From Mesorhabditis belari (Eukaryota; Nematoda; Chromadorea; Rhabditida; Rhabditidae), in contig CAUEEP010000928.1 of NCBI GenBank assembly GCA_958450365.1, forward strand, positions 793,501-857,500: 64,000 bases of DNA. Direction: 5' to 3'. The notes beneath the pieces are model-generated. The model had not been told where the DNA came from. It ran no database searches and saw only the letters and a list, made by a program, of their open reading frames with translations. This document shows, piece by piece, positions 24,688 through 35,672 of the stretch. Both the position numbers and the translations under genes were made by a program. The first letter of the stretch is position 1. The number at the start of each line of letters is the position of its first letter.

Positions 24688-26080
24688 TAGGTTGGCGACA
24701 TTGAAATTTCGTTTTTGAGCAACAACAAAATTTTTTCGTAAAAATAAACTAGAAACAATTAATCAACAATATATTCTCCACAGCTATCAATAACATTTTT
24801 CTATCTTTGACGCAAATTATGGATACTCTTTTGAAAGAATTGGGCTGGTTAGAAAGCAGAGACCCATTTTTTGATGTCGTCAATGTTCTGGAACTTGTGG
24901 CTTTCGAGTGAATCCCGAAACTTCGAAAGAAATGGTAGTCAGACGGGGCAATATCTGGACTATAAGGCGGATGAACTAGAAGTTCCCAGCCCAATTGCTC
25001 AATCTTCTCTTGCGTAATCTTGGCAACGTGCGAACGGGCATCGTCTTGTAAAAATCGCACCGTTGTCGGATCGATTCCTTTTTGAGCGAAGAACCGCGTC
25101 CACGCGATCTAGTTGTTGAACGTAAAGATTTGCATCAACACTCTGACCAGAAATTAACACTTCGAAATGAACCAGGCCTCGGGTATTCCACCAAACCGAT
25201 AGCATAACTTTTTTTCCGTGAAAATCGGGTTTAGGTATCGGCTTTGGAATTTCACCCGGATCGAGCCATTATCTTATCCTTGTAATATTGTCATAATGAA
25301 TCCATTTCTTATCAGAAGTTAAAATTGCATCCCAAAATCCACTATTCTTGGAGATTCGAAGCAAATTTCTTGAACAAAGAACTCTGATGGCTTTGCTTGC
25401 ATCGCTTAGTGAATGTGGAATCCATTTTCCAGCTTTATTGAGCTTGCCCAATTCATGCAAGTGGTTTTCGATTGTTTTATGATCACAATTAAAATATTCC
25501 GCAAGTTCACGTGTAGTCTTTGTCGGATCACTTTCGATTATCTGCTTCAAACCGTTGTTTGCCACAGCCTGTGATCGGTGTTCTCGTTCCAGAACTTCCA
25601 GACTTCCGTCACCATTTCGAAATCTTTTGAATCAGTTTTGACATTGATGAACAGTGATAACATCTTTCCCAAATACGTTACATCTTTCCCAAATACGTCA
25701 CGTGTAGTCTTTGTCGGATCACTTTCGATTATCTGCTTCAAACCGTTGTTTGCCACAGCGTTACATCTTTCCATTGTTTGCCACAGCGTTACATCTTTCC
25801 GTTATTTGCCACAGCGTTACAGTGATTCAGTTGATGTTTTCTCATGTTTGAAATCGTAAAGCAACAAATGCGAAGTCGATATTTGAGGTCGTCTAGCATC
25901 TAAAAGATTTTTCTTATTAAAATTCTTCAACTGGAAATAAAGAAAAGACACGTAATAAAGCACAATAATTATATCTTTAAAACAGAAGAGATTGCGGTGG
26001 CAATAGTATCCGTGTTAAATAGTATCAGTGTTAAAATCCATAAAGAGAAACGCAAACGAAATTTTAATGTCGCCAACCTA
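24688..26080 (-). mobile_element. Full-length but decayed mariner transposon
   Basis: 1.39 kb between TA dinucleotides. Ends are GGTTGGCGACATTGAAATTTC and the inverse AAATTTTAATGTCGCCAACC (about 27 bp). The minus strand carries broken pieces of a mariner transposase. The inverted repeats differ at a few bases, which suggests some age. Confidence 0.9.
24749..25774 (-). pseudogene. Broken mariner transposase
   Basis: Recognisable blocks in three frames: an N-terminal helix-turn-helix part (ELAEYFNCDHKTIENHLHEL), WIHYDNITR, the middle block VWWNTRGLVHFEVL, and the catalytic block FLQDDARSHVA with HPPYSPDIAPSDYHFF, the mariner signature before the third acidic residue. Frameshifts separate the blocks. 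The N-terminal stretch AVANNGLKQIIESDPTKTT is present twice (25512-25568 and 25703-25760). No active enzyme can be made from it. Confidence 0.9.
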
Positions 26081-28281
26081 ATATAAAAGTCACATAAAAC
26101 AGATCGTTGGATATTTTTTTGTAAATTTGATTATTTAAAAAACCAAATTAGTATTCAATGTGATGTGTCTAAAAGAGAAAACAGGAAGAAAAGAAAGCAA
26201 CAATTTGTGTACCTAGTACCTAAAAGACCTCTTTCATCCTCATTCATTTCTTTTTTTCTCTTTTTTCTCATGGGAATTTTGTTTCGGTCTTTCAAAGAAC
26301 AAATATTAGACAAAGAAACAAAAAAACAAGAACAAGCCAAACCTCATTTTTCAATCACCATGCGTTCTTCAAAAAAACAAACAAACAAGTGAGAAAAAGA
26401 AATGATTTCTGATTCAAATTCAACACAATTTTACAATAGAATTTTCAAATAAGCATAAAAGGAAATTGATAGAATTTGGGGCCTCTTTTGATTTGTGTTT
26501 TTTTTTAAAAGCACGATTGTTGAATAGAATCAAGCTCAGAATCAAGTACGTTTTCTACTAAAACTATCATAATTACTGGCTGAGTCTTGTACTAAAAATC
26601 AGCCGATAAACGACAATTCGTTTAGGCTACTTTTTAGTAGCCTAAACGAAGTCTTTTAGCCTCTTAAAAGCCTAAAAGACTCTTTTAAAAGCTCTTTGCA
26701 TGAATCGAGAATCTCAATTGTTCTCAAAAAGTTTAAGAGTTTAAAAATGATGTCTGAATGGAAAAGTGTTTTATCGGTGTTTGAAATTGAATGAAGAAAG
26801 AAAAAAAAAAGAATGAACGTCTATGCAAAATCGCGTTTTATTTTGATGTGAAGAGGTGAGAAAAGTGGAAGAAAGAGGGAATGTTGCAGAGAAAATGGGG
26901 AAACAAGGAATGTCCCATCAAAGATTCACCCATTCTTCTCAAAAAGATGAAGTACTGAAAAGGAAGCCTCATTTTTTTTCTACTCCATTCACACAAAATA
27001 TTTGAAGAGTTCTTCATTTTCATTTGCTTGAATAGTTCTTAATAGACATTACTTGAAAAGAATTTTATCAAGAGAGAACACTTCCGTATTTTTTGGAAGA
27101 TTTTGCTAAGACTTAGAAATTTTAAATTTCTTCACAGAGAATTAAAAATTGTTGATGGCTATTACTAAAAGGCTAAAAAAGGCTATTACAGAAAACTTAT
27201 AGAAAAAAAGAAAACAGAAAAAGAGAAAACTTTTTAGTTCTCAATTAAAATTGGGAAATGTTTTGTAGCCAAAAAGGCAAAGATTGACAGCTTTTGAATA
27301 CAAATTCTTTATTGTTGTCCATTGAAAATCAAAAAGAAAAATGTGGAAACATGATGGGGGAAAAGGAAAAAGAAATGGGGATGGGTGGAGGGAATTGACA
27401 AAAAGAGACTAACGACCGATTCTGTTACTGAATCTATGGCCAAGATTTTGAAGGGGAATCTTGATGAAGAAAATATAAAGAAATCAAAACTTATCAAAGT
27501 GCTTTATCATTAAGAAATGTCATTTTTTTTTCTAATTGATCATAACTGAATCCCAGCCCCGTTTCTGGCACACTGATAGCTTACTTGATGGTAATTTGAT
27601 AGATAATTATTCCACAAATAATCAAGTTGGTAGTAATTGCAATTGCAAGCAAGCAAGCAAGTAAGCAAGCAAGCAAGTAATTGCAAGCAAGCAAACAATC
27701 AATTGCAAGCAAGCAAACAATCAATTGCAAGCAAGCAAGCAAGCAAGTAAGCAAGCAAGTAAGCAAGCAAGTAACCAAGCAAGCAAGTAATTGCAAGCAA
27801 GCAAGCAAGCAAACAATCAATTGCAAGCAAGCAAGCAAGCAATTGCAACTTTCAGTTAAAAATCAAATAATTTTACCAACAAGCCTAGGGCAAATTCAAG
27901 TCTGTTATGATCAGCAAAAATTTGATAGCAATTTGCTCGGCTTTTTCTTGTGATTTGATTTACTAAATTTGTATTTGTGTGGTCAAAATTGGATCAGTAA
28001 AGGGGAAAAAGGAGAAAAAGGAGGAGTGAACTCGTTTAGAGCTGTTTGAATGCAAGAAAGGCACGCAACCCCATCATCTCTTTTTTGGGACATCAACCAA
28101 TTCCCCTCTTCTCTCAAAAACCTATAACGAAACATTCATCGAAAATCACGAGATCATCAAAATTTCATGAGTTGTGCTCTCTTTTTTTAGGAAAAGTTCA
28201 TAAATTGTTTGTAAAAAAGATGAAGATATTGAAATTTGGACTGTAAAAATCATCGAATTACTTAATTTCTTGATAAAAACT
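26081..28281. other. Intergenic region without recognised gene
   Basis: AT-rich with many A and T runs. A small inverted repeat around GTAGCCTAAACGAA occurs near 26620-26650, and a minisatellite at 27640-27845. Open frames here are short and low in complexity. Confidence 0.5.
27640..27845. repeat. AAGC tetranucleotide repeat
   Basis: AAGC arrays interrupted by AATTGC and AAACAATCAATTGC spacers at semi-regular intervals. It reads through as Lys/Gln/Ala/Ser repeats on one strand and Leu/Cys repeats on the other, by chance. Confidence 0.9.
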
Positions 28282-28948
28282 TACCGTAAATACTGTAATA
28301 GTACCCCAGCCCCTCGTTCAGTCGCGTAGTCGCAAAAGGTTTTTTAGTATTTCATTTTTTCAAAGCACCCGTACTTTCAAAAAATGCGTCTTTGGTATCA
28401 AAAAATAGCTGAAACTCAGGGCTAACCATCAGAGTTGTAAAGATAATTCCTCCGGTAAAGGTCAGACCAAAAGCTAGTTCTTGGTTTGATTGTTGTAGGC
28501 CTTGGATACGCTCAACAGTCTATACTTTTGCCAGAACTTTCATTAGCTGGACCTTGACCCATTCACTCTATCAATCCAATCGTCTGACATCTACAACATC
28601 TAGTTGTAGAGTTGATTGTGCGTTTCATCTTGTACTAGCTATAAAGTAAAGGCTTAGAGGTTCAGGTCCAGCGAAAAGATACAGTAAATACTGTAATAGT
28701 ACCTCACCCCTCTAGTACAGTCGCGTAGTCGCAAAAGTTTTTTAGTATTTCATTTTTTGCAAAGCACCCGTACTTTCAAAAAATGCGTCTTCGATATCAA
28801 AAAATAGCTGAAATCCTGGGCTATTTTTTGATACCTAAGCGCGCATTGTAGCATCACCCAGTGTCGAGAAAAACTCGTTCAAAGCTAGACCACGCAACAC
28901 TCCGCACCGTCATTATGGGGGTGGGGTACTATTACAGTATTTACGGTA
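28282..28948. mobile_element. Two TIR miniature elements of the ACCGTAAATACTG family (copies 4 and 5)
   Basis: Copy 4 (28282 to about 28433) has the left end and half of the inner module, then stops. Copy 5 (28680-28948) is complete, ending ATTACAGTATTTACGGTA. About 245 bp of unrelated sequence lies between them. Confidence 0.8.
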
Positions 28949-30005
28949 GGAAAGAAAGGGATTTAAGATTTCAAGAATCAAGATCAAGTTCTAAACTTAT
29001 TTAAAGAGTCAACACCAAAAAATGCCTGCAAAGTTGAAAATTGAAGATTCTTCAAACCACGATTCAACCTGTCAGTGCCACGTGCCGGAAAACACTTGTG
29101 AAAATCTGCAAATGAACGTTTTCCGAACGAATTTCTTTTTCTTTTCTCTTCACTTTTCTGAAAAATTCCCAGGCCCGTAACGAAGTTAGTGAAACGGAGA
29201 AAAAAAAGCACACAAAATCATCGCTCCAAAGGAAAAATGATGTGTTTGCGCAAAGTTTTTGTTGAACAAAATAAAGCAATTCAATCGGCATCAAAAGTCT
29301 AATCGGCACTTCATTTTGTTTCATTGTTTTTGTCGGTTTTTGTGATTGTTTTTGAACCCATTTATTACCCAAACTACAAGAAAAAAAGTTACAAAGAGAA
29401 GATAGAAAAAGCTACATAGAAATGAATACAAAAATGATTACAAAAGACAAATAAAGGACTAAGGACTAAAGACAGAAATAAAGGACTAAACTAAGTGAAT
29501 GTAAAATTTCTATAACAGATAGAGTAAAAAGGTTTAATCTATGTGAAAATGTATATTGCACTATTGCAGTTAAGCTTTGCAGTTAAGCAGTTAAGTTAAG
29601 CAGTTAAGCAACATTTTGCAGTTAAGCTGCGAGAGTTGGGGAGGGAAAGGGGAATGCGATGAATCAGTCTGGGCCTAGACCGGGCCAAATTTGGGAATCA
29701 TTTAGATAAGAAATCACTGTTATCATATCGTAAATTTAAATGACGCATGCATAAGCATAAGCATAAGCAGCTGAAACATTAAGCAAAGAGTTTCATTGCG
29801 ATAAAGTTACCATTAAGATATCAGACAGTTGATGTCTAAAATGTGCAGTTTTTGGGGTCCGTGTGCTGGCATTTTCTTTGTCTTATTGGTTTTTGCATTG
29901 AATTCAAAAAATATTTTCCTTTTGATGAGCTGTGGATGAGAATGGGAACTTACAAGAAAACATCGAATGATCAAAATGAAATCGCTGAATGACGGAATTC
30001 TCTTA
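28949..30005. other. Intergenic region with GCAGTTAAG repeats
   Basis: GCAGTTAAG and related units recur at 29566-29630, and GCATAA units at 29748-29768. No gene recognised. Confidence 0.5.
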
Positions 30006-30293
30006 CATCTTGGAGACAAGAATTCAAGTCTAATAGATAGCATCCCTCTGGGAAAGCACAAAAAAGAATATTTTTCCTCAACCAAAAGTCTATCGAAAGC
30101 CACGAGCTTTCGCTGAACTTCAAGGCCGAAGAGAACGCAAAGCAAAGATCATTTGATTCGTGTTCTCTTCGGCCTTGAAGTTCAGCGAAAGCTCATGGCT
30201 TTCGATAGACTTTTTGGTTGAGAAAAATATTCTCTTTTTGTGCTTTCCCAGAGGAATTCTATCTATTAGACTTGAATTCTTGTCTCCAAGATG
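30006..30293. repeat. Long hairpin 1 of 3
   Basis: Arms of about 131 bp (30006-30136 and 30162-30293), over 90% complementary by eye, around a 25-base loop. The arms start CATCTTGGAGACAAGAATTC. Mismatches and small gaps are scattered along the stem. Confidence 0.85.
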
Positions 30294-30370
30294 AAAGGAA
30301 TTTCTTCAACCATTGAAATCAATAAACCAATCGAGCTTCTTGACAAACCACGACCAATTGATTGAAAGAA

Positions 30371-30590
30371 TGGAATTAAGAAATGTGATAAGGAATTGTT
30401 TAATGGAAACTGGATGCTTTGTTGGAAGGAAACGTTGGGTCGGGAATAAAGCAGCTACTACAGGATCCGCTAGGAGAGCGAATTTTCCTAACGGATCTTG
30501 TAGAAGCCGCTTTATTCCCGACCCAACGTTTCCTTCCAACAAAGCATTTAGTTTCCATTAAACAATTGCTTATCACATTTCTTCATTCCA
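30371..30590. repeat. Long hairpin 2 of 3
   Basis: Arms of about 100 bp meet around 30475-30485 with almost no loop. The outer arm is TGGAATTAAGAAATGTGATA and the inner part GGAAGGAAACGTTGGGTCGG. The sequence is unrelated to hairpin 1. Confidence 0.85.
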
Positions 30591-30700
30591 TCTTTGAACC
30601 AAAAAAGACGTGATTCGAGCGCCACAGACGCCAAAACGGCATAAATGTACCTGTGACTTTTCCACATTCTGGCCCAGGAATAGGAAAAGTGACAGGAAGC

Positions 30701-31025
30701 CGTCGATGAGACGATTCATTGAGAAGGAGATCGCGTCGAGGATGGAGATCCGAGAATGAGAAGGGAATTCGGAGAGAGTTTTGGAGATCTTGAAGAAATT
30801 TGATATAAAGACTCCACTCAAGAATCGCCTCGTGTAGACACGATAGTTTTACCACCAGAGATTTCACTTGAAAATCTCTGGTGGTGAAGCTATCGTGTCT
30901 ACACGAGGCGACTCTTGAGAGAAGTCTTTATATCAAATTTTTCAAGACTCCCTCGGATTTTCCTTCTCATTCTCGAATCTCCATCCTCGACGCGATCTCC
31001 CCTCGAATCGTCCCTTCTCGACGAC
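30701..31025. repeat. Long hairpin 3 of 3
   Basis: Arms of about 150 bp pair around a centre near 30872, where CACCAGAGATTTCACTTGAA meets its inverse. The arms include GTGTAGACACGATAGTTTTA and GAGATCGCGTCGAGGATGGA. It carries several mismatches and one larger gap toward the outer end. Confidence 0.85.
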
Positions 31026-31369
31026 TGCAACAACTAGGCCCCATTCTCAATCACCACTCATCAAATTCATTTTCATTTTTATTTCAAAAAGTTTAGTCAA
31101 AATGCGATCACACTTCTGATTTCAAAAGCTTACTAGTATTTTAGTTTTTGCGTTTCTTCGGCGATCCATCGGTCATGGGGACACTCCTTAAGAGATTGAT
31201 CACACGGTCGATTGCTTTTTTGTCTTCTTTCGCTCTTTTATTTGTACTTCCCATTTTCTCCAACTCTCCAATCATTCCAATGATTTTTCTAAATATTTTA
31301 CTAGTTACTTGTAGTTTTCGGGTGGTTTGATAACATTTAAATCGATAATTGTTAGCTTTTCAAATTGGC

Positions 31370-34053
31370 CTACTTGAACAGATCAATCCTTTTATTTTCC
31401 CTTTCTCTGAATCGTTGCGCTGATTCTTGCCCACTTTGCCTTCTTGCAGCCAATTTTTCATTTGCATCCTTGTAATGGTTAGATTTTGTTTTACGAGTCG
31501 ATCCTGAAAAGTGAAAAATTAAGCATAGATTTCTATTGATTTGGATTTTAGTCTCATTTTCTTGTTTTTTTCTGGAAAGAATCCTAGTAGAATCTCTGTA
31601 TTTACTGTAGATTACCATTAAACTTTATATCCATTTTTATTTATTTGATTTTCTAACTCACTTTTGTCATTCTTTTTTCCTGCATTTCCGGGTTGTAGCG
31701 AGCGATGATCCTTGAGTACCTCCATGAGTTTCGAAGTTGACTTTAAGCCGATCGCTTGGAGGGTTTTGTGGGCCGTTGTGACGGCCATGCTAAACGAATT
31801 GCGATTAAATGTTTATTTGATGGATGTTCTAAATGTAGATAAATCTAATAGCAAGCATTAACGAACTTTTGCTTTTGAAGTCGATCACTTTTCTTCCCTC
31901 GTGCCCTTTCTTGAGTCTCCCTTTCCCTAGCATGTTGCGGGCTTTCTTCCGGACGAATATTCTTTATCTTATATTTTTCTGGACGACCGGCAGTTTCTAA
32001 ATTGTTGCATGAAAAATAGATTTTGAAATGATAATAGTAATTTTTACAGCTTTAATTGATTTCAACTTACTTTTAACCTCAGTCGAAGGGTTTAGAGCTT
32101 CTAGAGTCATTCCTTCATCTATTCGTTGATCGGGTTTAAACTAAAATAGATTTATTGCTGCAACAATAACAGCATACAATAAACTTTAGTGTTTTCTGAA
32201 CTGAAAACTCACTTGATTTGGTTGCGTTTCTGCCCATTGCACGAAATGCCCATTGCACTAAACGATTTAATTGATTAAATAGCTTCAATAAAATGATATT
32301 CATAAATAAAATAGAAAATTCAATATGATTTTATTTACAATGATTTCAAAAGTCTTACTCTAGCAATTACCAATTCTTGGTAGGCGTTCTCGCATGCTTC
32401 ATAAGCATACAGCGGGTCGATAATTGGGACAAGGAAAGTCCCATAGGCTCCTTGATACTTGTAGAGTCTTTTATCCAAATCGATCTAAATTTATTGTATA
32501 AGTTTGTAAATAAAATTGATTTACAGAAAGCTTTCTCTTTCTTAAAAACTTACTGCTTCTAAAATTCCATGGTCGAGCCCAATGGAGGCCACGTCGTTTG
32601 TCGGGCACGCAGTGTTCTGAAAGTTTTTTTATAAGAGAAAGCCTGTTGAAATTTGAATAGAATGATGGAAATGATAAATAAATTTTTCTTAAAAACAATC
32701 AGTAACGAACCGCTGGGAGAGCGGTGGGTTCGTTCTGGGGATAGATGGGCACGAGTTCGTATAGCACTGAATTCACAATATTTTGAAGCGAACAAGTTTT
32801 TTGTTTCTTTTTTTTTGCTTATCATATGGAATTACAAAACGACTTAGCACTAGGAATTTCGTTTTTTTTTGTAATTTTTCTTTAGAGTTTACAACGCACC
32901 ATTTTCCACAAAGCCGCCGGTGGGACGATGGATGGGATCATCGATCGGCGTTAGAGAATCGAAATCTGAATTTAAAACTTAGATTTGTCATAATCCTACT
33001 TATGGTATAATCATCATCAAATAAAAACGATAAAATATTTCCTTCTGAACGCACCATTTTGGATCAGGTACACCGCCCCAAGAGGACGGTCGACGGTCGG
33101 TTCACAAGGATCTAACAACGACCGCAATGAATCTAAACTTCGATAACATAGAGATAAAGAGATTCAGTAATAGATCTACTTGTTATTTTGACTTTTGATT
33201 GCGTTCATTGATCACTCACCGCTTGCCGAATCGTCCTCAAAGCGGGGATCATTGTACAACTGGTTTTGTTGGCAGTTGCTGCCCTCATGCCTGTCCCCGG
33301 GTAAGCAATCATTGGGCTGGATTGATGCTGGATTGATGTCTTCAAAGTTTGAATCATTGTTATCCCGAATGTTTTCATCGAGTAGACGTTGAGCTTCTTC
33401 GGATCCAAGAGTTGTGCTCGAATTTGAGGAGTAACTAAACATTTGGCTTGATTTTCGATTGTTTTTTTAAAATCTTAAAATCTTTGTGACAAACTTACCT
33501 CCTTTCTCGAATTCGTTCTCCTAGAGTTTTTTCATCCATCTCCCAATCATTGCACGAAATTGGTGGTGGTGGTGTTGGAAAATCGAATTGCTGAGGGGGA
33601 GAGCTGCAAAATATTTGATTGAATAATGAATTCAGAAAAGTAGACTTTTCAAAATCCTGATCGAGAACAGTTATAGTTTCCGTTAAAGTCTACTGTATTT
33701 AAAGTAGATATATGATCAATTTTCAAGCCTTAAACACAAACCCAATCCCAATGGTGAGACGCGGGGGTGTCTTAAGAGGAGGATTCAAGTCCCCATCCAT
33801 CTCTCCATCCAACACGTCCACGGGAAGGACCCAACTATTTTTCGGAAGTTTCAACCCTTCTTCCAGGTCTTGATAGCTAAAATAAAGCCTATTTCATAGA
33901 TTTGGAGTTTAATTTTTAGGCATAAACTTACAAAATTTTCCGACCAGTAGCGGCAAGTGCCGTTCGAGAGCTCTGAAAGTTTACTGGTAAAAGTTTATGG
34001 CGTCGCAATGTCAAAACTATGTCTTGCGCATGTATTAGGCCTGGAAAAGTCAT
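31370..34053 (-). CDS. Unrecognised 490-residue protein, 14 exons
   Basis: I do not recognise the family. Exons: 33932-34053, 33742-33876, 33499-33603, 33220-33434, 33055-33132, 32900-32965, 32711-32766, 32554-32616, 32359-32484, 32213-32257, 32071-32140, 31867-31996, 31662-31789, 31370-31503. All junctions keep phase and the chain ends in TAG, which is strong support. The N-terminus begins MTFPGLIHAQDIVLTL; the middle is Pro/Asp-rich (PPLKTPPRL, PTPPPPISCNDWEMDE) with an acidic Asn-rich stretch; two adjacent exons encode similar units (DSL..LLDP..PTVDRPLGAVY and DFDSLTPIDDPIHRPTGG). The C-terminal 130 residues are highly basic and helical (RERETQERARGKKSDRLQ; RRQSGQESAQRFRERENKR). No signal peptide or membrane segment. 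A nuclear or RNA-linked role is only a guess from composition. Confidence 0.85.
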
Positions 34054-34121
34054 TATTCTTTTGGAAATACCTTTAGAGTCCCCGGGTGGTTGCCGTCCTT
34101 ATCGAAGGGCTTAGGTTCCAT
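34053..34121 (-). promoter_or_regulatory. Upstream ORF overlapping the start codon (TAATG)
   Basis: A 22-codon frame starts at ATG 34119-34121 (MEPKPFDKDGNHPG) and its TAA shares an A with the main ATG at 34053. A donor-like AAG/GTATTT inside it (exon end 34071) would, if used with the acceptor TTTTCCAG at 34041, break the frame of the main protein. That favours the upstream-ORF reading. Confidence 0.55.
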
Positions 34122-34126
34122 TTTTT

Positions 34127-35010
34127 TTCTAAAAGTTTAAAGTTTAAGTTGACTTTAATAAGATCTTTACCTTCAAATTGAAGCTTTGACTGTAAAAGTT
34201 GATTTGTTGTTTCAACAATTTGTTGGTTTATGGAGAATGTGAATGGAAGAATCTCGTTTCTCCGCTCGGCCGCGTTGCGTTCAATACCACATGTATTCAG
34301 AGTCCGTGAAAAATGAAGAAAACTGAGAGAAAAACGAGAGATTTAACGTAAAGAGAGAAAATGAAAGGAAAAAGATAAGGAGAATATGAGAAGAAGATAG
34401 AGAAAAAGGAGACAAAAGGCAAAGAGGCTTTTCCCAGTACGGCATGAAGGGATGTGTAATGAAGGCTTTTCGTCAAAAAAAATAATCGCCTAAGCATTTT
34501 TCTACGAGTTCTTGCCATTGATAACGTTTTCAATTTTGAAAATGGAAACGTTTTTGTGAGTTTATTGAGGCAAAAAAGTTTATCAGCTGTACGAAAATAC
34601 TGGAACTTTGAAAATCACAAAAAAAAAATCCAAATTGTGAGGTAAAATGTAGAAGAAAATTTCCCTTTTGATTTTATGAGAATTCGTTTGAATAGCCAGA
34701 GTTAAAACCCTAAAAGACAAAGCTTTGATTGATTGATTGATTGATTGATTGACTCTCAATTGATTCACGCTTTTAAAGAGCTTTCTTTAAAGCTTTAAAG
34801 CTTTCAAAATTTCGTGATACTCATCGAAGTGTTTAGCTTTCATTTTTTCTAAAAGTTCAAAGTTTAAGTTCACTTTAATAAGATCTTTACCTTCAAATTG
34901 AAGCTTTGACTATGAAGTTGGTTTGTTTTCAACAATTTGTTGGTTTGTTGTTTCAACAATTTGTTCGTTGATGGAGAATGGAAGAATCTCGTTTCTCCGC
35001 TCGTCAATTG
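34127..35010. repeat. Duplicated 5' leader region of the 490-residue gene
   Basis: About 140-160 bp at 34127-34270 recurs at 34846-35010 with a few changes and a small insertion in the second copy. Both copies hold, on the minus strand, a donor (TTTGAAGGTAAAG) and the nearby acceptor (AAACTTTTAG) that would form a leader intron. The 575 bp between them contain nothing recognised, apart from an ATTG run near 34728-34750. Confidence 0.7.
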
Positions 35011-35059
35011 ATTCACGCTTTTATTGGGAAATGAAAAACGAAGGAAAATCGCGAAAAGC

Positions 35060-35112
35060 GGCGGAAAGGCTATTGATCTGAGGGTCGCTGGTTCGACTTC
35101 CACCGGTGACAA
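35060..35112 (+). other. 3' half of a tRNA-like sequence
   Basis: CTATTGATCTGAGGGTCGC resembles an anticodon arm, and CTGGTTCGACTTCCACC a T-arm. No 5' half is found, so it is a repeat fragment. Confidence 0.35.
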
Positions 35113-35672
35113 TATTTTTCAAAAATTTTTTGCTAAGATTCTGAAAATTTGTGTCTAGGGGTTATTTTTGACGCTGATCACGAAACACATGTTTTTAGCC
35201 TAGGTTTCTGCACGGAAAACTGACGAAACGTGAAAACAGCCATTTTTGGCTCTGCCGCCCTTTACTAAAATAGCTGTAAAAACTTTTAGAAAAGAGATAT
35301 CTCAAAACGATTTTGTACCAATCGATCTGTCTTGAATTCAGCTTTAGGATGAGCTATAAAACGTCAAAATTCGACAAATTTAGGGTACTCTCCCAAAAAA
35401 TCGGAAAGGACTTTTCCACCAACCCAATAAAAAGCTTTAAAGCTTTCAAAAATTTGTGATACAATTATTTGTAAATTTTCCCTTTAATCCCTAACTAAAG
35501 GGAATACAGTCGAAAAAAAAGAGAATCGAAAAAAAAGAGAGAATCGAAAAGATTTCTTTTGTGAACGACCCAATTTCACCCGCTTTCCCCTAATTTTTTT
35601 TTGAGAAAAGATCCTTTTTGAGATCCTTTTTGAAGGCTCATTCTCGAATCTTTTCTCTTAAACTCAATTTCT
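35113..35672. other. Upstream flank of the cadherin gene
   Basis: No exon recognised. A terminal-like CCACCAACCCAATA at 35416-35430 suggests the end of a mariner remnant. GAATCGAAAAAAAAGAGA repeats at 35516-35550. The cadherin promoter is likely between here and 35672. Confidence 0.4.
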